A DNA stretch of 57,894 nt from Cellulomonas hominis (GTDB lineage: Bacteria; Actinomycetota; Actinomycetes; Actinomycetales; Cellulomonadaceae), in contig NZ_CABEGA010000025.1 of NCBI RefSeq assembly GCF_901521055.1, forward strand, positions 1 through 57,894, in the 5' to 3' direction. The notes below the pieces were generated by a model. It searched no databases and was not told where the DNA came from. It saw nothing but the letters and a program-made list of their open reading frames with translations. Both the position numbers and the translations under genes were made by a program. Positions 57,498 to 57,894 of this stretch are shown piece after piece; position 1 is the first letter of the stretch; each line of letters starts with the position of its first letter.

Positions 57498-57894
57498 TCA
57501 GACCGCGGGCACCGCGACGACGACCTCCTTGGTCGACGCCCCGTTCACCTTGGCGGCGCCGCTGTAGACAGCGGTGATCTTGTGAGTGCCGGGCGCCAGG
57601 TCGAGCTGCACGCGCGCGGACCCGCCGACCAGCGAGCCCGAGGCGATGACCGCACCGGCCTCGACGAGCGTGTACGTGCCGGTCACGGCGCTGTTCGCGG
57701 GCGCCTTGACGGTGACCGTCGCGGTGTAGTCGGTGGTGACCGCCGTGCGCGCCACCGGGGTGAGCTGCAGCAGCACCTGGGCGGCGGGGCGGTGCGGCGC
57801 GGCGCACCGAGGCCGTCGGTGGAGCCGAGCCCGTCGGTGGAGCCGAGGGCGTCGGTGGAGCCGGGGTCGTCGACGGGGTGCAGCCCGTGCGTCG
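57498..57894 (-). CDS. C-terminal end of a repeat/Ig-like-domain protein, partial, probably frameshifted
   Basis: Runs off the right edge. The last 92 residues form a bacterial Ig-like (Big_3-type) domain: TAVTTDYTATVTVKAPANSA, GTYTLVEAGAVIASGSLVGG and LDLAPGTHKITAVYSGAAKV. Upstream, 18-nt repeats at about 57811-57866 make sense only in another frame, as (GSTD-A/G-L)n; in the Ig frame they read as Arg/His/Leu. So a +1/-1 shift near the GGGG run at 57786-57789 is likely, a real disruption or a read error. Such domains belong to secreted or surface proteins. Stops 3 nt from the convergent PAS-ANTAR gene. Confidence 0.6.
   Translation of the reverse strand, partial: DARAAPRRRPRLHRRPRLHRRARLHRRPRCAAPHRPAAQVLLQLTPVARTAVTTDYTATVTVKAPANSAVTGTYTLVEAGAVIASGSLVGGSARVQLDLAPGTHKITAVYSGAAKVNGASTKEVVVAVPAV

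Overview
The window comes from a very GC-rich actinobacterium. Support: GTG starts are common, most neighbouring genes in operons overlap by 4 nt (GTGA/ATGA), and it carries the actinobacterial block pgsA / DUF881 / small basic protein / DUF881 / FHA (GarA-type) / MerR (FtsR-type) / bifunctional nuclease / MerR, a Zur-type Fur protein, split LigD with Ku, and a LexA box of the actinobacterial type. The plant-polysaccharide flavour (GH10, GH3, GH94, sugar ABC importer) would fit a Cellulomonas-like member of the Micrococcales, but the genus is an inference. I see no tRNA, rRNA, CRISPR array, transposase or integrase.

Layout. 1-272: C-rich low-complexity sequence. 273-3257: cytoplasmic GH10 enzyme, metallo-beta-lactamase-fold hydrolase, ParA-like ATPase. 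3268-15070: the most distinctive locus, a LacI repressor divergent from a seven-gene, fully overlapping operon (lipoprotein sugar-binding protein, two permeases, GH3 glucosidase, DUF624 membrane protein, about 1,138-residue GH94 phosphorylase, EEP phosphodiesterase), with a consensus promoter, an 18-bp LacI-type operator and a 20-bp terminator hairpin. Gene content and GH94 length match the beta-1,2-gluco-oligosaccharide (sophoro-oligosaccharide) locus known from Listeria innocua, so the pathway is probably import, GH94 phosphorolysis to glucose-1-phosphate and GH3 hydrolysis of the short products. 15080-20653: the envelope/division-associated cluster on the minus strand. 20828-25394: CoA-binding protein, DEAD-box helicase, threonine aldolase, Zur, HU. 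25582-29570: an NHEJ island (PHP-family protein with HhH motif, Ku, LigD ligase, LigD polymerase). 29668-41853: Dps, EAL-DICT protein, M20 peptidase, class IV aminotransferase, flavodoxin, two GAF-ANTAR regulators, a kinase-fold protein, a DinB-fold enzyme, a sugar epimerase/dehydrogenase, a TPR-GGDEF protein and a formate/nitrite channel. 41844-51066: VanY-type peptidase and a four-gene ABC export-type system with two very large FtsX-like permeases and an ATPase with an apparent AbrB-like tail. 51115-54560: stress-type operon of manganese catalase plus three membrane-associated small proteins. 54789-57894: conserved hypothetical, SOS-regulated DNA polymerase IV, PAS-ANTAR protein and the C-terminal end of a repeat/Ig-like protein that seems frameshifted.

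Regulatory signals visible in the bases include the LacI promoter/operator, a LexA box lying on the dinB start codon, a 20-bp perfect palindrome upstream of the catalase operon, several strong hairpin terminators, and a recurring TAGCGT-type -10 hexamer 6-7 nt in front of start codons that suggests leaderless transcripts. Function assignments rest on motifs read by eye; no database search was possible.
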